Shown one piece after another: positions 39,922-52,301 of a stretch of 64,000 nucleotides of DNA. Positions within the stretch are counted from its first letter, which is position 1; each line of letters opens with the position of its first letter. Under the pieces are notes generated by a model that was given only the letters and a program-made list of their open reading frames with translations, did not search any database and was not told the origin of the DNA. The position numbers and the translations under genes were made by a program. Origin of the DNA: Nitzschia sp. DOCU1 (Eukaryota; Bacillariophyta; Bacillariophyceae; Bacillariales; Bacillariaceae); NCBI GenBank assembly GCA_951394045.1, contig OX595996.1, positions 1,984,001 through 2,048,000 of the forward strand, in the 5' to 3' direction.

Positions 39922-40758
39922 ACGTGGACCAGTCCGCAATTATGGGCACTTCTAGGTTGCAGAGCTTTAGTCCAGGACTCCTAGTATGATCTCTAGCTAT
40001 AAAGTGTTGATGCTAGCTTTGGATGTGTAGTTTTCCAACTAGTATTCTTAGGTAAGATGTAGCCGTATGAACGTAGGACAGTCCGCCGTCATGGACAGAC
40101 CTAATAGCATCGGACATCTCCTTTTGTGTCCCTTCGGGTCCCCAATACACCGGCAGGCGCGATCGCCTGTTGTTGTGCCAGGGACAAGGATCTCCCGTCG
40201 ACCATGCCAAATTTCGGCGCCTCGCTTTCCGATGGAATTTGGAACCCATCTTTATTTGGAGAAATAGCACAGCGGAGAGAACCAAAAGTCACCCAACAAA
40301 CGGGAACTGTATTGATGGAGAACTTGTTCTGGCATAATGGTGCCAGCCAGCCAAGAATCCGATCTACCGGTACCTGCCTCATCGTGTACTCGCAGAGGGA
40401 GTAGCCCAAAAAAGCCCACAAGCCCCAACACAAGCCCCGGTGTTCATTTTTACGCAAAAGGGTAGCAGATCAGGCGAAGAGTACGTGGTGGTGGTGGTGC
40501 ACGCTCTGGAGTGAATTGCAACAGCACAACCATCAGCACCAGTAACATCATCTCGTCCCTTGTGAGTTGCTTTCTCGTCATCATATTGGTGACAGTATTG
40601 TCAAGAAGCAACTGTATAGTACCCATCTCAGGCAGCATCAACGATAGGAAGAAGAACCCCTCCAACAGCACCACTCCCCAGCACACCTTTGACCACAAAC
40701 ACCAACCATTGTTGCGGCGCCAGCACCCAGCACCGTCCGTTCCTGATCATCCAGAAAC

Positions 40759-43700
40759 ATGAGCGACAATTCACACATCAAGAAAAAGGAAGTTTTACTT
40801 TCCGAGGAATCGACTGCTGGTGCAGTTTTCTTCTTCAAGAGGAAGAATCATGATGGCGATTTGCCTGGTGCCGAAGAAGAAGCGGGGACAAATGACGGCT
40901 TTGGACGACAAAATGCTCAAAAACGAGACTGGACAAGCAGGTCGACCTCATCGAAGCTTTCAGTAACGTGGGGGGATGACCCAGCGAGCAACACACGCGA
41001 AGAAGACTCAACGATCATTGTTGAACAAACAACTTTGTCAAATGAAACGGTCACGAGCAGCAGTAGTGCTGGATGTCTTCCACGTGCTGGTAGTGCGAGC
41101 AGCAGCTTGACAGCATCCTTTCGTTCCTCCTCCTCATCCTTCTTTCGTGCTGCTGACACTGCTGGGGCTGGCGGTCTTGGAAAGAGTAAGGCCGCACCAC
41201 TTCGTACGATTTTGAAGACAAAATACAAGGAGGCCACGTCTTCCAGCTCCCTCTCCGACACGAGCCACCAGCGGCAGTTGTGCTTGCCGAGTGATGCTGC
41301 TGGATCGTCGTCGCCTGCTCGGGCGATGTCGATTGACGCGATTCATTTTCAAGGCAAAGTGGAAGAGGCAGCGCGAACAATTCAATCAACCTTTCGAGGA
41401 CGAGGCGCTGAAAAACGGAAAGGTTGTACATACGGTTCGGGCCAGGGCGAGGACGAAGAAAGGATTCGTGCCACTGAAAATGCCAACAATGGGACGGCAG
41501 AAGAGAACGTGGCTGAAAAAGAGAACCAAGCCGATCCATCTCAGCTTTACACGCTTGTTTTTGTTGGTTTGTTTGGAGTGGCCACATTCCTGTGGAAAAT
41601 GATTTCCAAGTGTATCCAAATGAGTTCAGACGGCCCCGATGCCACGAACCTTTTACATCATGATCCGGGTGTCAATGTTATTGGACAAAGTGCTGGTGGA
41701 GGTGGAGGAGGTGCTCCTGCTGTGCAGCCGCCGCCGTGAGTATACTGGTACTCGTATACTTTGGGAGATCTACTTCTTACTCGACCCCTCATCCTCCTGT
41801 TTCCTTTTGTTGCCTTTCGCTTTGCTTCAAATCACAGGGTTCAAGCATTGGCAACACAGGCCGCCTCATCGGCTGCGTCGGGGGTTGCGGCGGGGGCTGC
41901 AGCTGGGGCAGCAGCTGCTGCTGGAGCTGCGGCGGCACAAGCTGGAATACTAGCGGCTGTTGCAAGTTCGGCTCCGGCAGCAGCAGCTAGTGCTGCGGTA
42001 GCTACAGCGGTCGTCGCTGCTACTGCCGCCACTGCCGCTGTCTACGGGGGAGAATTTAAGGCAGCGCCGTCAAGTAACTCGACAGTGGCAACTCAGATGC
42101 CTGTCTTTCAATCCCCGTGTGGATTGGCCCTGGCCGACGACAAAAACGCTCAACATCGAAAAGGGTCATTTACTCTGTACTTGGAAGGATTCTCTAGGTC
42201 GTTCACGGAACGAGAAAAGATCTTGGTGGAGTCTTTGATTGTGGACGCCTACAACAACGTGACGGGTGGTGGTAGTGTCGGAAGTGATGAGTGCGTTGAC
42301 GTCTTTTTTCGGGAGATGCAAAACTCCACGATGGTGGAGCAGACATTTGAGCTCTATGAGGACATCGTGGGTGGTGCATCGAATGGCACCCTCATTACCG
42401 ATTTTGATGCTTGGGTAGTCTGTGATGGGTGTCCTGTGGAAGAGCCTTTGTTCGCTTTGGAAGAGGCGACGACGAGGCTGCTGCGATCAGGGGCAGCATC
42501 ACGACGAAACGAACAACAAAAGGAGATCTCCAAGTACTTCACTTCCAGTGAGATGTTTCGCGCGTTTTTGGAATCGGTCAACGGACTCATCATTCAGAGT
42601 GTGAGTTCCGAGGACCTACCACTCGGTTTCACAACACTGACAGTGGCGTACATCAGCGACACTACTGACGGCGAACAAGTTGTGCTTGTAAACCTGGCTG
42701 TGCCGGTAACGGATGCTCCAAGCAACCCACCGTCGACTTTAGCAGACTACTACAATCCGTTGCTGAATCCGATTTATCCGTCGAACCCAAACAATCCCAA
42801 CAACCCGGCGAGTCCGACACAGCTTTCCTTGTTAGATCCGAACCTCCCATCGAGCCCGAGCAACCCAGTCAACCCCAACAACCCGAACAATCCTGGAAGC
42901 TTCGTCCAGCTTGCCCTGCTGCCGCCGGCTAATCCCAATAGTCCAAGCAATCCTGCGAACCCATCAAACCCCGGAAATCCCGTCAATCCGAACAACCCGG
43001 CTAGCAACCCTTTGAATCCAGCTGCTCCTGGTAGCCCTTCGAACCCTCTGAGCCCGACCAACCCAGCCAGTAGTCCGAGCAATCCAGCTGCTCCGGGGAA
43101 CCCTTCAAACCCCCTGAATCCAGCTAGCAACCCAAGCAATCCTGCTGCTCCTGGCAGCCCCTCGAACCCATTGAGCCCAACGAATCCGGCTAGCAATCCA
43201 AATAATCCGGCGGCTCCAGGAAGTCCCTCGAACCCATTGAGCCCAACAAATCCGGCTAGCAATCCAAATAATCCGGCGGCTCCAGGAAGTCCTTCGAACC
43301 CGTTGAGCCCGACGAGTCCGGCTAGCAACCCGAGCAATCCTGCTGCTCCTGGCAGTCCCTCGAATCCATTAAGCCCAACGAGCCCGGCAAGCAACCCGAA
43401 CAATCCTGCAGCGCCAGGAAGTCCCTCGAACCCCTTGAGCCCGACGAGTCCGGCAAGCAACCCAAACAATCCTGCTGCTCCAGGAAGTCCTTGGAACCCG
43501 CTGAGCCCGACGAATCCAGCTAGCAACCCGAGCAATCCTGCTGCTCCCGGAAGTCCATCCAATCCACTTAGCCCGACGAATCCAGCAAGCAACCCGAACA
43601 ATCCTGCAGCGCCAGGAAGTCCGTCCAATCCACTGAGCCCAACAAATCCGGCTAGTAACCCGAACAATCCAGCTGCTCCGGGTAGCCCGTCGAATCCATT

Positions 43701-45039
43701 GAACCCCAACAGCCCAGCAAGCAACCCGAGTAATCCTAGAGCTCCTGGAAGCCCGTCAAATCCAGCGAACCCAAGCAATCCCAACAACCCGGCAAGCAAC
43801 CCGAACAATCCGAGTGCTCCAGGAAATCCAAAATCACCAGCAAATCCTGCCAACCCTGCCAACCCGAATAATCCCAACAATCCAGCGAGTAGCCCAAGCA
43901 ACCCGAGTTCGCCAAACAGTCCGTCCAATCCAAACAATCCTTTGAACCCTGCCAATCCGAGCTCGCCACGGAACCCTGCCAATCCAAGTAATCCGAATAA
44001 TCCCAGCTCGCCACGAAACCCTGCCAACCCACGCAATCCAAACAACCCGAGTAATCCGTCGTGGCCTGTCAGTCCCAACAATCCAGCCAGCCCAGGCAGT
44101 CCTGCTAATCCGAACAGTCCTTCCAGTCCAAGAAATCCGTTGAACCCTACAAATCCTGCAAACCCAGCCAATCCTCAGAATCCAAACAACCCACGAAACC
44201 CTGCCAATCCTGTTCAGTTGGCACGTCGGCCAAGTACGGCGCCAAGCTCTTTTCCCAGTCAGTTTCCTTCTCAGTTTCCAAGTAACTTCCCATCTGAGTT
44301 CCCATCGCTTCAGCCAAGTTCGAAGCCTTCGGACGAACCGACCAAGCAGCCTTCGGTTGCACCCAGTCGGCGTCCATCGGACATTCCTTCAGACAAGCCG
44401 AGCATGAAACCCTCGCAATCTCCATCGGATAAGCCTAGTCTGAGGCCCACACAAAAGCCTAGCCAGATGCCTTCGGACAGTCCTACGTTGTACCCTTCTT
44501 CGGACCCGTCATCAGCTCCATCTTGTTCGACTTGGGAGCTGGTTGCCCACGTGCAGGCAGACACCACCGCGTTTGCTTACGATACTAATTTCGACGGCAC
44601 CCAAACCTTTGGAACATTTGTCGAAAATCCCTCAGCAGGCACATCTGACTTTCAAAGAAAATTCCCTTTTCCTTCTCCAGGTTACATCAAGTTCGAAACA
44701 GGCAACGTAGCTCATTCGGCTATTTATTGCTACTCTTTACTTCAGAACGTCATCAACGCTAGGGCCGGCGACTTGACAACAGCGAACATACAATACATGT
44801 ACAGCAGTAATGGTGGGAGTTATCAGCAAAAGGGGGGGAACGTGTTGAGCCGAAGTACCAATCCAGAAGATCCATGGATTGACCTTGGTGCTTCTCACTG
44901 CTCTGCATCATGTAGCTGGATCATTTGGGGCGACAACAACTATGACTCATCCAACTCATATTTGACGAATCAAAACGGCGGTGTAAATGTCTACATCTCG
45001 AACCCGAATTGTCCTCCAGCCGTTCAAGCACCGTGTTGA
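40759..45039 (+). CDS. Asn-Pro-repeat membrane protein with IQ motif, two exons (1392 aa)
   Basis: Exon 1 40759-41735, intron 41736-41837 (GTGAGT...CACAG), exon 2 41838-45039; 4179 nt in frame. Residues 1-200 are Ser-rich and probably cytoplasmic. An IQ-like motif (ARTIQSTFRGRG, about 205) may bind calmodulin. One transmembrane segment (LYTLVFVGLFGVATFLW) lies near 263-280, then an Ala-rich stretch, a conserved ~200-residue domain, and about 480 residues of NPxNP / PASNPNNPAAPGSPSNPLSPT repeats. A PSxxPS tract (about 1124-1220) and a Cys-containing C-terminal domain with no known match (about 1222-1392) follow. The architecture suggests an extracellular wall- or frustule-associated protein anchored in the membrane; that is inference. 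An inverted paralogue lies at 60361-64000. Confidence 0.8.
42775..44220 (+). repeat. Asn-Pro codon repeat tract, copy 1
   Basis: About 60-bp units in tandem arrays encoding NP-rich peptides. The opposite strand stays open for 465 codons as a by-product. Confidence 0.9.
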
Positions 45040-46028
45040 TCAGCATTCGATGATTTTGTTTTGCGCCAAGGACTCGTTTTTTCTTGGCTATCCATTAAAA
45101 AACCTACTAGTCACTCATTCATGTCATTTCTTTTGGCAGACGATCATGGGATAAAGACTTTTGCATTTTGTGGAAATGGAATGCTCGGATGGATGGTAGC
45201 AAACGCGTCATTTTTGTCGACACCATCGGCAGCATATCTTGAAATCTCGCCGATCCATTTTGCTGGCGCGCTTGCAAGATGGCATACGCGTCGTCCGGGC
45301 GTCGTTGGGGATGACGTGCGCGCATTGACCAGCGTTTTCTCTCCTACTCCCTAGAGAGTAGAGAGTCATTCGTGCTAGAAAAATGTCTGCTCCACAGCCG
45401 CTGCGAGCAACTGGAAACTTTGTTTCGCGTTTACTCTCGCTAGAGTAGAACCGAACGCCGTTTGCTAGTGGCTGCTAGTACTACTAGTAGTGGCTACTTT
45501 GAATTTGTACTACTACTCCGACTTCTATTTTGAGGTAGGAGACCTCTATTCTAGGAATCCAAACATCTCCAACTCTAATGCGTTGCGACTACCGGTAGCT
45601 TTGAAACTGTCGTCTACTAGTAGAGTAGCTAAAAGCTGTCGGGACGTTTCTGTGTGTTCTACTACTGCGTGTCGTCAACGACGGTCGGTATGCTCGCAGA
45701 GGTGGTGGTACGTTTCGAAAAAGTGCCTCATTGAAGCTTTGCGAGACACGGACTGCGACATGGGACACTTAACTGTAAAAGTTCCAAGGGACTGTTCAAG
45801 CTGCATGCTTTCTTCGTTGGATGGGCCTTTTCGTTCGTGTCCGGCCACCAAAATACCGTCATCGATCGTCGGTAATGATGCCGCGCACCTCTTTCGTCCC
45901 ACCTTCATTTCCCTTGCTGAAATTTTCTACCCATCATTTACAAACAAACACTCTCTCGTCGATTGATCGGTCATCACATCTGTTCCACTTACTGACTTCG
46001 TTCTTACCCCACACAACAGCATCCAATC
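45040..46028. other. Intergenic, ~1 kb, no gene supported
   Basis: A 158-codon ORF at 45490-45966 starts with GTG and has no family signature. The 5' region of the CRAL-TRIO gene must lie at its right end. Confidence 0.5.
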
Positions 46029-48581
46029 ATGACATTGACTCCTAGTGAGCAAGCCCCCTTTGGATCGCCATTACGAAAACCGAAAACTTCTACCCTGTTA
46101 TCCCCGATACCGGCCTCTCCGGCGACGGTCCATTCAGGGGGTCCCATGTCTCCCCGTCGAGCCCAAGTCGTAGGACATCATCATCGAACCTCCACCTATC
46201 CTCTAGACAAGGAATTGCAAACCCAAATGTTACAATTCTTGGGGGAGGGTCCCATGCGTTTTGGACCTGCTATTTTAGTTCCACCAGTGAATGTCCGAGA
46301 ACAATTAGTCCAAGGCGTCAGTTTGCAATTGACGACGTACGTCAGTTTACGCACATTGAGTGAAGTCAAGAAAAAATATCGAAGGGCCACGGATGAACAA
46401 GTCTTGAGGATTGTTCAATTTTGTCGGTATCAAGATGCATTGAGTTATGATTTGTTGAAAAAGTGCAAGGCCCACTATTTTCATTTGACCGCCATGGATC
46501 GACAACGGGACATTCAAGAACATCGTCTGGTAGTGCCTTTACCTCAACTTGCCGTCTTGCATCATCCTCATACCAGTCGTGTCTTGTATTTTCGACCTTC
46601 CCGGCTCGAACCCAAACATGATTCCAAAGCCAAAGTCATTGATTCCTTAATTTATGTCTTGGATAATTGGACCCGACATGATGCCGTCGTGTGGACAAAG
46701 CAGACCTTCATGACGGCGCCCGTCATGTATTGTTTATTGGTGCACTTGCAAGAGTTTGAAAGGGAATATCATTATACCCGAGAATACTGGTCCAAACTAT
46801 TGGCATTGTTGCAAGGTCGAGTCTTTCCTGTCAGGGTACACATGGTATTATGGGTGGATCCACCACCCTGTTTTGAACAAAAGATTTGGCCGCTCATGCA
46901 AAGCAGCATGTTTTTATCGGACGATTTTGCCAAGAAAAATTACAAAATTTCATCCCAAGAACTGGAATTGTATTTACAACCGCAGTTTCAAGAGTATTTG
47001 CCACGAGATGAATTTCCAAATTTGGTGCCTTGTAATGTTACAGACAACAACAACAACAACAATATGACTTTGGAGAGCATGGCACGTGATTATTTATTGT
47101 ATCAACGCTATTTGGAGACGTTGCAAGGAAAATCTGACACTCACAAGTCTCTGACATCGAAATCGCGACGGGGTGGACCCCGAGTTCGACGACGACGATT
47201 TAGCATGCCCTTGAATTTGACGCGAACGAGTCACCACAAAAAGAAGAAACGCAACACGGCACCCGGTGATTTGACGACAGCTGTATTGGATAAAAGTAGC
47301 AGCTATCGACCGGAAGATGACCAAGATCATGATGACCACGACGACGACGATGATGAGGATGACGACGACGACGTGGATCATGACGAACAAGATGATCATT
47401 TTGAACAAGATAATCATTCGTCGTCGCAGCCTCCATCCTCTCCCGAACGCCGGAAACGAGCCCTCACTCGAGGCTTTCAAAAACTCAAGAGACTAGGGCG
47501 TGGAAAGAAAAAAGACAAGCTTCCCAAAGAATTACGTGTTCTCTCCAACGACATGGGAGGCCTTCCACCGCCACCCGCCGATTTTCGCGGACACTTCTCC
47601 GGACAACCTCCAACACTCAACAAGGAAAAATCACAACGTCGAAGTAGTTTGCCCAAGAGTCAACATTTCATGGAACGAAAGGTGGGATCGGGTGTCATGG
47701 GCGGTCTACCTGTCAAACACAAAACGCCACGTCGGTCTAGTTTGTCAGTATTGGAAGAATTGCACGAACACATACCGTCTCCCAAGCATCTCCAGGTCTC
47801 TCAGGAGGACGACGAAGTGGAAGAAGAACCAGGACAAGTGACACCGTCTCAACGTCGACGCCGCCGCATGTCTCTCAAAGCAGTTTTGTCACCTCTCAAA
47901 CTTCGGAGACGTCGAAAAGGAGGTGGATCCCATCGCTCGGGTGGTGCTGGTAATGACGAATCGTCTTACATTTCCGACAGTGTACGAAGTCATGACATGC
48001 ATGATAGTTTCAATCAAAGTCTGGATATTCAACATTTGACAGCAGCAGTTGCTGCACCACCACTTTCTGACCGCACACCACCCCGGGCCATGCGACGACA
48101 TTCGAGTCATAATTTCTCCCACCCATCCCCTGCTGCGGTTAACAATTCAGTTTCCAACCACAGTTCCAACTTGAACGGATCTGAATCAACAAACAATATG
48201 GATGGCGAAGATAGTAATAGCAACCATGACGATGCCTACGATTGGGGCAAAATTCTAGCTGAAATGAAGCAAACAAGTATGCGAGGTGGCGGCCTTCAGC
48301 AGGAGACGCCATCTCCCTCGAAACGCCCGCCGCCACGTGTGTCGAGGCGACACTCTGCCACTACCACAAAGTGGCCAGAACCTCCTCCCTTTGGTGGCGA
48401 TCCTACGCCTTCACCACCACCCATAGCAGCACCCTTGGCCGTCAAGGAAGACGAAGCACCGCGATCTGTAAAGAAAAAGCCCCAAGACTTGTCGTACTTT
48501 TTGGAACAAGTGGAGCGTTCCAAGGAACGAACGCGACAACTTCAATTGCAACGCAAAGCTGGGAATGCTACAGTCTCTTAA
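46029..48581 (+). CDS. CRAL-TRIO (Sec14-like) protein with long disordered tail (850 aa)
   Basis: ATG at 46029. The N-terminal ~70 residues are disordered. An N-terminal helical part then leads into a CRAL-TRIO lipid-binding domain at ~190-330 (DSLIYVLDN, LLALLQGRVFPVRVHMVLWVDPP, LYLQPQFQEYLPRDEFP at the end). A basic low-complexity region, a long Asp-rich tract (about 420-465) and a basic tail with Ser-rich SRRHS patches follow. Sec14-like domains bind and exchange phospholipids or tocopherols; the partner lipid here is unknown. Single exon. Confidence 0.75.
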   Translation: MTLTPSEQAPFGSPLRKPKTSTLLSPIPASPATVHSGGPMSPRRAQVVGHHHRTSTYPLDKELQTQMLQFLGEGPMRFGPAILVPPVNVREQLVQGVSLQLTTYVSLRTLSEVKKKYRRATDEQVLRIVQFCRYQDALSYDLLKKCKAHYFHLTAMDRQRDIQEHRLVVPLPQLAVLHHPHTSRVLYFRPSRLEPKHDSKAKVIDSLIYVLDNWTRHDAVVWTKQTFMTAPVMYCLLVHLQEFEREYHYTREYWSKLLALLQGRVFPVRVHMVLWVDPPPCFEQKIWPLMQSSMFLSDDFAKKNYKISSQELELYLQPQFQEYLPRDEFPNLVPCNVTDNNNNNNMTLESMARDYLLYQRYLETLQGKSDTHKSLTSKSRRGGPRVRRRRFSMPLNLTRTSHHKKKKRNTAPGDLTTAVLDKSSSYRPEDDQDHDDHDDDDDEDDDDDVDHDEQDDHFEQDNHSSSQPPSSPERRKRALTRGFQKLKRLGRGKKKDKLPKELRVLSNDMGGLPPPPADFRGHFSGQPPTLNKEKSQRRSSLPKSQHFMERKVGSGVMGGLPVKHKTPRRSSLSVLEELHEHIPSPKHLQVSQEDDEVEEEPGQVTPSQRRRRRMSLKAVLSPLKLRRRRKGGGSHRSGGAGNDESSYISDSVRSHDMHDSFNQSLDIQHLTAAVAAPPLSDRTPPRAMRRHSSHNFSHPSPAAVNNSVSNHSSNLNGSESTNNMDGEDSNSNHDDAYDWGKILAEMKQTSMRGGGLQQETPSPSKRPPPRVSRRHSATTTKWPEPPPFGGDPTPSPPPIAAPLAVKEDEAPRSVKKKPQDLSYFLEQVERSKERTRQLQLQRKAGNATVS

Positions 48582-48796
48582 CAAGCGGAATCGTGCTGTC
48601 CTTGTAGCTTACAATGGCATTGATTTGCTTGGTGTCGCTAAAATATTGGAACAAGGTGGCAACTCGGTAGCTAGAATTCTAGTAAGATTATAGTTGCGCC
48701 TACTAATAGCTCTTTGCTACCCCGCCCCTCCTCATCATGACAATTGGAACCAAAGCCCCCGACATTATCTCAAAGACGCATGATCTCCAATTGCTC

Positions 48797-50323
48797 TCAA
48801 GGAATACATCCATTGTGAAACGGCGTTCTATAATCTCGCATGTGAATAAAAGCGTTTGCGGCATACTTGAGTCCTTGTTCGACCAACATGGCTTGATGCG
48901 AGGTGCGATCATCCACCGTATGAGGGTCCTCATTGAGCACACTTGGCCACATTAACAGTCGACCCTGTATGGGTTGCACCGAAATATCCAAGTCGGGAAA
49001 GTTTGTTTCACCTCCCGCCTCCACAGTATTCAAATACAAGAATACAGTCAGTATTCGGACTCCTGTAAAGGACAAGAAAGACGTATACGACAAACAGGTT
49101 TAAGCCTCCACGGAAAAAAAGAGGCAGCAACAGCATTTTTTGCTTCAGAGCTTACCAAACTGCGTTTCCCGAAATCGTAGTGCATAATCATTATGACGAG
49201 TATAAAAGGTTCCAGGATCATATTTCAAAAGCTGCAAGTATTCTCCATTATTTTCCGGAATTCCAGTAAGTCGTTCCATACGCTCCATAATGTTTCGGAC
49301 CACAGGATCCTGTTCACACAACTCTCCAATACACCAAGCATTGAGTGACGTTCGTATCGTAGATACCCTACCTTTGGAATCCTTTCCATTGTTGTTGAGA
49401 CTCCTCTCGTAACCACCCAAAGCCGTTCCCAAAGCAATCAATCGTTGCGCTTCGTCGGCGGAAAGAAAGTCATCCATCATGACTACCCAAGGTCCTCCGT
49501 TTTCAGGACTGGATAAAATTTTCAGACCTTGATCGGCATAGTCTTGTATAATTCGTCGAAACATTAGATCCAGAGATCCAGGTTCCCAAGCATTCGGCCA
49601 CGTAGGATCAATCGGACAGCGAATCTGTTGTTGTAGTTGCTGCTCATCCAGTTTATCCTCCTCCTGCAACAAATCTTCTTCTGTTGACAATAATATTTGC
49701 AATTCTCCACAACTTTGACAGACGGGTGCACAATGATGTTTCATCCAGGATGGATTCCGTTCACATTCTCCCCCCAAGGACCAGATAGCACAAAATTCAT
49801 GGTGATTTCGGCATGTTATTGTCTCAGAATATTGTTGAGAATGAGCCCGGGCGACTTGGAGACGAGCCTCGACTTGTTCAACAGTAACACTAGGATCGTC
49901 TAGTTGTTGTGGATGCCCCAAATCCACTCCGGATTGCCACAACCGTTTCATGCTGGTATCCTTACACAGGCGGCACGATTTCTGGCAATATGTTTTCATA
50001 AACGTTGGATTGAACGCGCATTCGTCTCTGCCAGCAAGATACGTACACATCTTGGAATCGACATCCTCACATGAAACGAGTGATGCTGAGGATCCTGCTC
50101 CTGACAATGCCGTTTCCAGTTCGTCGTTGCTCTGGACGTGACAACTTCCGTCGACGACGGAACACACAAGCTCTTGCGTCTCTTGTTCTTCCACTTGGAC
50201 GGCATCTGCTAACACTGTCACTTCCACACTCACGCCCACCCTTATCACCAGGAAAAGAAGCAACAGAGGCAGAATCATATTCCCACTGCGACTCTTCGTC
50301 CTATTCAGGCCACCGCCTAGCAT
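48797..50323 (-). CDS. Prolyl 4-hydroxylase with two ShKT domains, two exons (477 aa)
   Basis: Exon 1 50323-49156, intron 49155-49063 (GTAAGC...TTTACAG), exon 2 49062-48797. A signal anchor lies near the N-terminus (MILPLLLLFLVIRVGVSV). Two Cys-rich ShKT modules follow (CEDVDSKMCTYL...CRLC and CRNHHEFCAIW...CQSC). The C-terminal ~190 residues are a 2-oxoglutarate/Fe(II) P4H domain with H377-N-D379, distal H445 and K455 ten residues later, exactly the family spacing. It hydroxylates proline in secreted proteins in the ER or Golgi; the Pro-rich proteins nearby are possible but unproven substrates. The last residues (PFHNGCIP) look complete. Confidence 0.85.
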
Positions 50324-50710
50324 CCTTCTTCAAGAATCTCTCAACGACTGACTCGCTCGAGAAGTCCGAAAGGCGGTCAATCCTGCAACTCCTCTAGCTA
50401 GCTCCTATAGTAGCTAGGATAGCACCATGGAATGTAATGAGTTTTGTCACCAGTATTATTGACAATACTAATCCGAGAGAGATCCACAATCTTTCTTTTT
50501 GTCATGGTCCATTCCCGTTCCTTCTCTACCATGTTTCGGTCATTCGACGGTCATTTTGTTGAAAGGGAAGTACCATTCGAGCAAGTCGAAAGTTGCCTTG
50601 ACGGACTTATCGGGGGTTAAGAGGTCTTATTTATTAAACGCTGCCGCTCTGCTGTTAGGCAGTCGACCCGCGTTCCCGGCGGACCGAAGTCCGCGAGGAT
50701 TGTAACTATC
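50324..50710. other. Intergenic, nothing recognised
   Basis: Lies between the P4H start and the left end of the Harbinger element. No gene was seen. Confidence 0.5.
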
Positions 50711-51035
50711 TTAGAGCATCACTAATCGGGCCCATATTTTGGGGGGGTAAACTGGCCGTTTATGATTTATGGCGGAAGTTTATGGGGCTCTTCGCTTCGC
50801 ATCAACAACCGCGTCAAGGATATTTCCCCGGATATTTTAGTTATTCATACGGAGTCACCTCCGTAGCAGACGTAGCCTCATACCTTAAAGCAAGATTCGT
50901 TTTGCTTGTTGGCAAAAGTAGGCACGACGACGATGATGATGATGCTGATTGTCCTCTCTCGCCAACACAACAATTGGATCCACTTTTGCAATCCCACAGC
51001 CCCTGCTTCCTTCACATTAATACGCTCCCCCAACC

Positions 51036-52301
51036 ATGTCATCGACCAAAGCACAACTACAGGCATTGCTCCTAATGGAAGTATGGATGGCAGGGCTGTT
51101 CATCAAAAGCAAGGAAAATGAAGAGGACGATGATGTGCATCGCATCCTGATGGCAACTGCTATTTCCATACGATTAGCTGTTGTTGCTTTGATTGTACGA
51201 AATAGGCGTACCCATCGGTATTTGAAAGCCAAATTGGCGAAACTAAGGAAGCAAACGAATAGGTATCGAGATCGACGCAATCAGTTAGCTCGGGAGGAAG
51301 AAGGCGTAACTGGGAAAAGGCGACGTCGTTCCAAACTCAACCACAAGCGAGCAGTCGAAGCTATTGAACAGGACTACCTGGGAGAAAACCCAACCTTTGA
51401 TAATCCAACATTTGAGCGAATGTTTGCAGTGAGCAAAACTATTGCAATCAAGCTTTGCGATGTGTGCAAACAAGAACGCCCCGATGTCTTTGCTAGGCCT
51501 CACAACCCGGTTACAAAGGCACAGATTCCGGTAACGCTGAAAGTTCTCAACATTTTAAAGATTGTCAGATTTGGTGTTTCGATGAGTGCTTTTAAGGATT
51601 ATTTTCAGATTGGAGAGCAAACGGTCAGGGAAGCATTCCATGCTTTCTTCGATGCCATTACCAAGAGCGACGAGCTACGTTCAACATTTCTTCGCAAAAT
51701 GACCCGGGAGGATGCAGAAGCTGTTGCTTCCAAGCATCAAAAACGGCACAGCGTCCCAGGTCATATTATGTCCCTTGATTGCTGCAACTTCCGCTGGAAG
51801 AATTGTCCAAAGGCCTGGGCTGGGCAATACAAAGGAAAAAAGGACAACGGACCCACCATTGTTTTGGAAGCAGGCTGCGACATGGATACGTACTTCTGGC
51901 ATGTCATTTTTGGGTTTCCAGGTGTGCAAAACGACCTCATCGTTTGGGACCAGTCCTCCTTGCTGAAGTCGTTCGAATGCGGGTGGTTTGCAATGCATGT
52001 AGACCCGATGGACCCCTACAAGATTGGAGGCGAAGACTTTCTCCAGTACTGGGTGCTGGTGGATGGAATTTACCCATGTATCTCTCGTTTTGTGAAGACC
52101 ATTTCGACTCCTGTTTCTGTCGAGGAACAAAAGTTTGTCAAATGGCAAGAGGGGTCCCGAAAAGATGTTGAGCGCGCCTTCGGTATTCTTCAGAGTAAGT
52201 TCCGGTGGCTTCGGCGCCCCATTGAATTATGGAATCGAGTCGACATTGAGAAAGTTGTAGTAGGCTTGGTGATGATGCATAATATGATGGTGCACCAGTG
52301 A
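51036..52301 (+). CDS. Harbinger DDE transposase (421 aa, then in-frame TGA)
   Basis: ATG at 51036. A basic N-terminal leader, a helical HTH-like region and the catalytic core DDE_Tnp_4 follow. Catalytic residues are D248 (MSLDCCNF), D300 (GVQNDLIVW) and E379 (KDVERAFG), with the usual GFPG and HNMMV motifs. It cuts and joins the TIRs. The frame stops at TGA (52299-52301), but the next 143 codons continue in the same frame, so the stop may be recent or read through. Confidence 0.9.
   Translation: MSSTKAQLQALLLMEVWMAGLFIKSKENEEDDDVHRILMATAISIRLAVVALIVRNRRTHRYLKAKLAKLRKQTNRYRDRRNQLAREEEGVTGKRRRRSKLNHKRAVEAIEQDYLGENPTFDNPTFERMFAVSKTIAIKLCDVCKQERPDVFARPHNPVTKAQIPVTLKVLNILKIVRFGVSMSAFKDYFQIGEQTVREAFHAFFDAITKSDELRSTFLRKMTREDAEAVASKHQKRHSVPGHIMSLDCCNFRWKNCPKAWAGQYKGKKDNGPTIVLEAGCDMDTYFWHVIFGFPGVQNDLIVWDQSSLLKSFECGWFAMHVDPMDPYKIGGEDFLQYWVLVDGIYPCISRFVKTISTPVSVEEQKFVKWQEGSRKDVERAFGILQSKFRWLRRPIELWNRVDIEKVVVGLVMMHNMMVHQ

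Larger units (their letters stand above)
38960..40758. other. 1.8-kb stretch without a confident gene
   Basis: Contains one dispersed repeat copy (39781-39921) and a possible terminal exon on the minus strand (39375-39530). Other ORFs (39049-39306 plus, 40101-40457 minus from a TTG) have no recognisable signature. Bases 39590-39690 resemble 45390-45480, so related sequence flanks the Asn-Pro-repeat gene on both sides. Confidence 0.5.

Noticed and set aside
40101..40457. 118-aa ORF on the minus strand
   Set aside because: TTG start and no recognisable domain; too weak to annotate.
42774..44171. 465-codon Gly/Leu-rich ORF on the minus strand, and its twin at 60704-62137 on the plus strand
   Set aside because: Both are the antisense of the Asn-Pro repeats; the periodic codons avoid stops on both strands.
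45490..45966. 158-aa ORF
   Set aside because: GTG start, no family signature, low-complexity surroundings.
52299..52301. Selenocysteine codon
   Set aside because: Transposases are not selenoproteins and no SECIS element was recognised.
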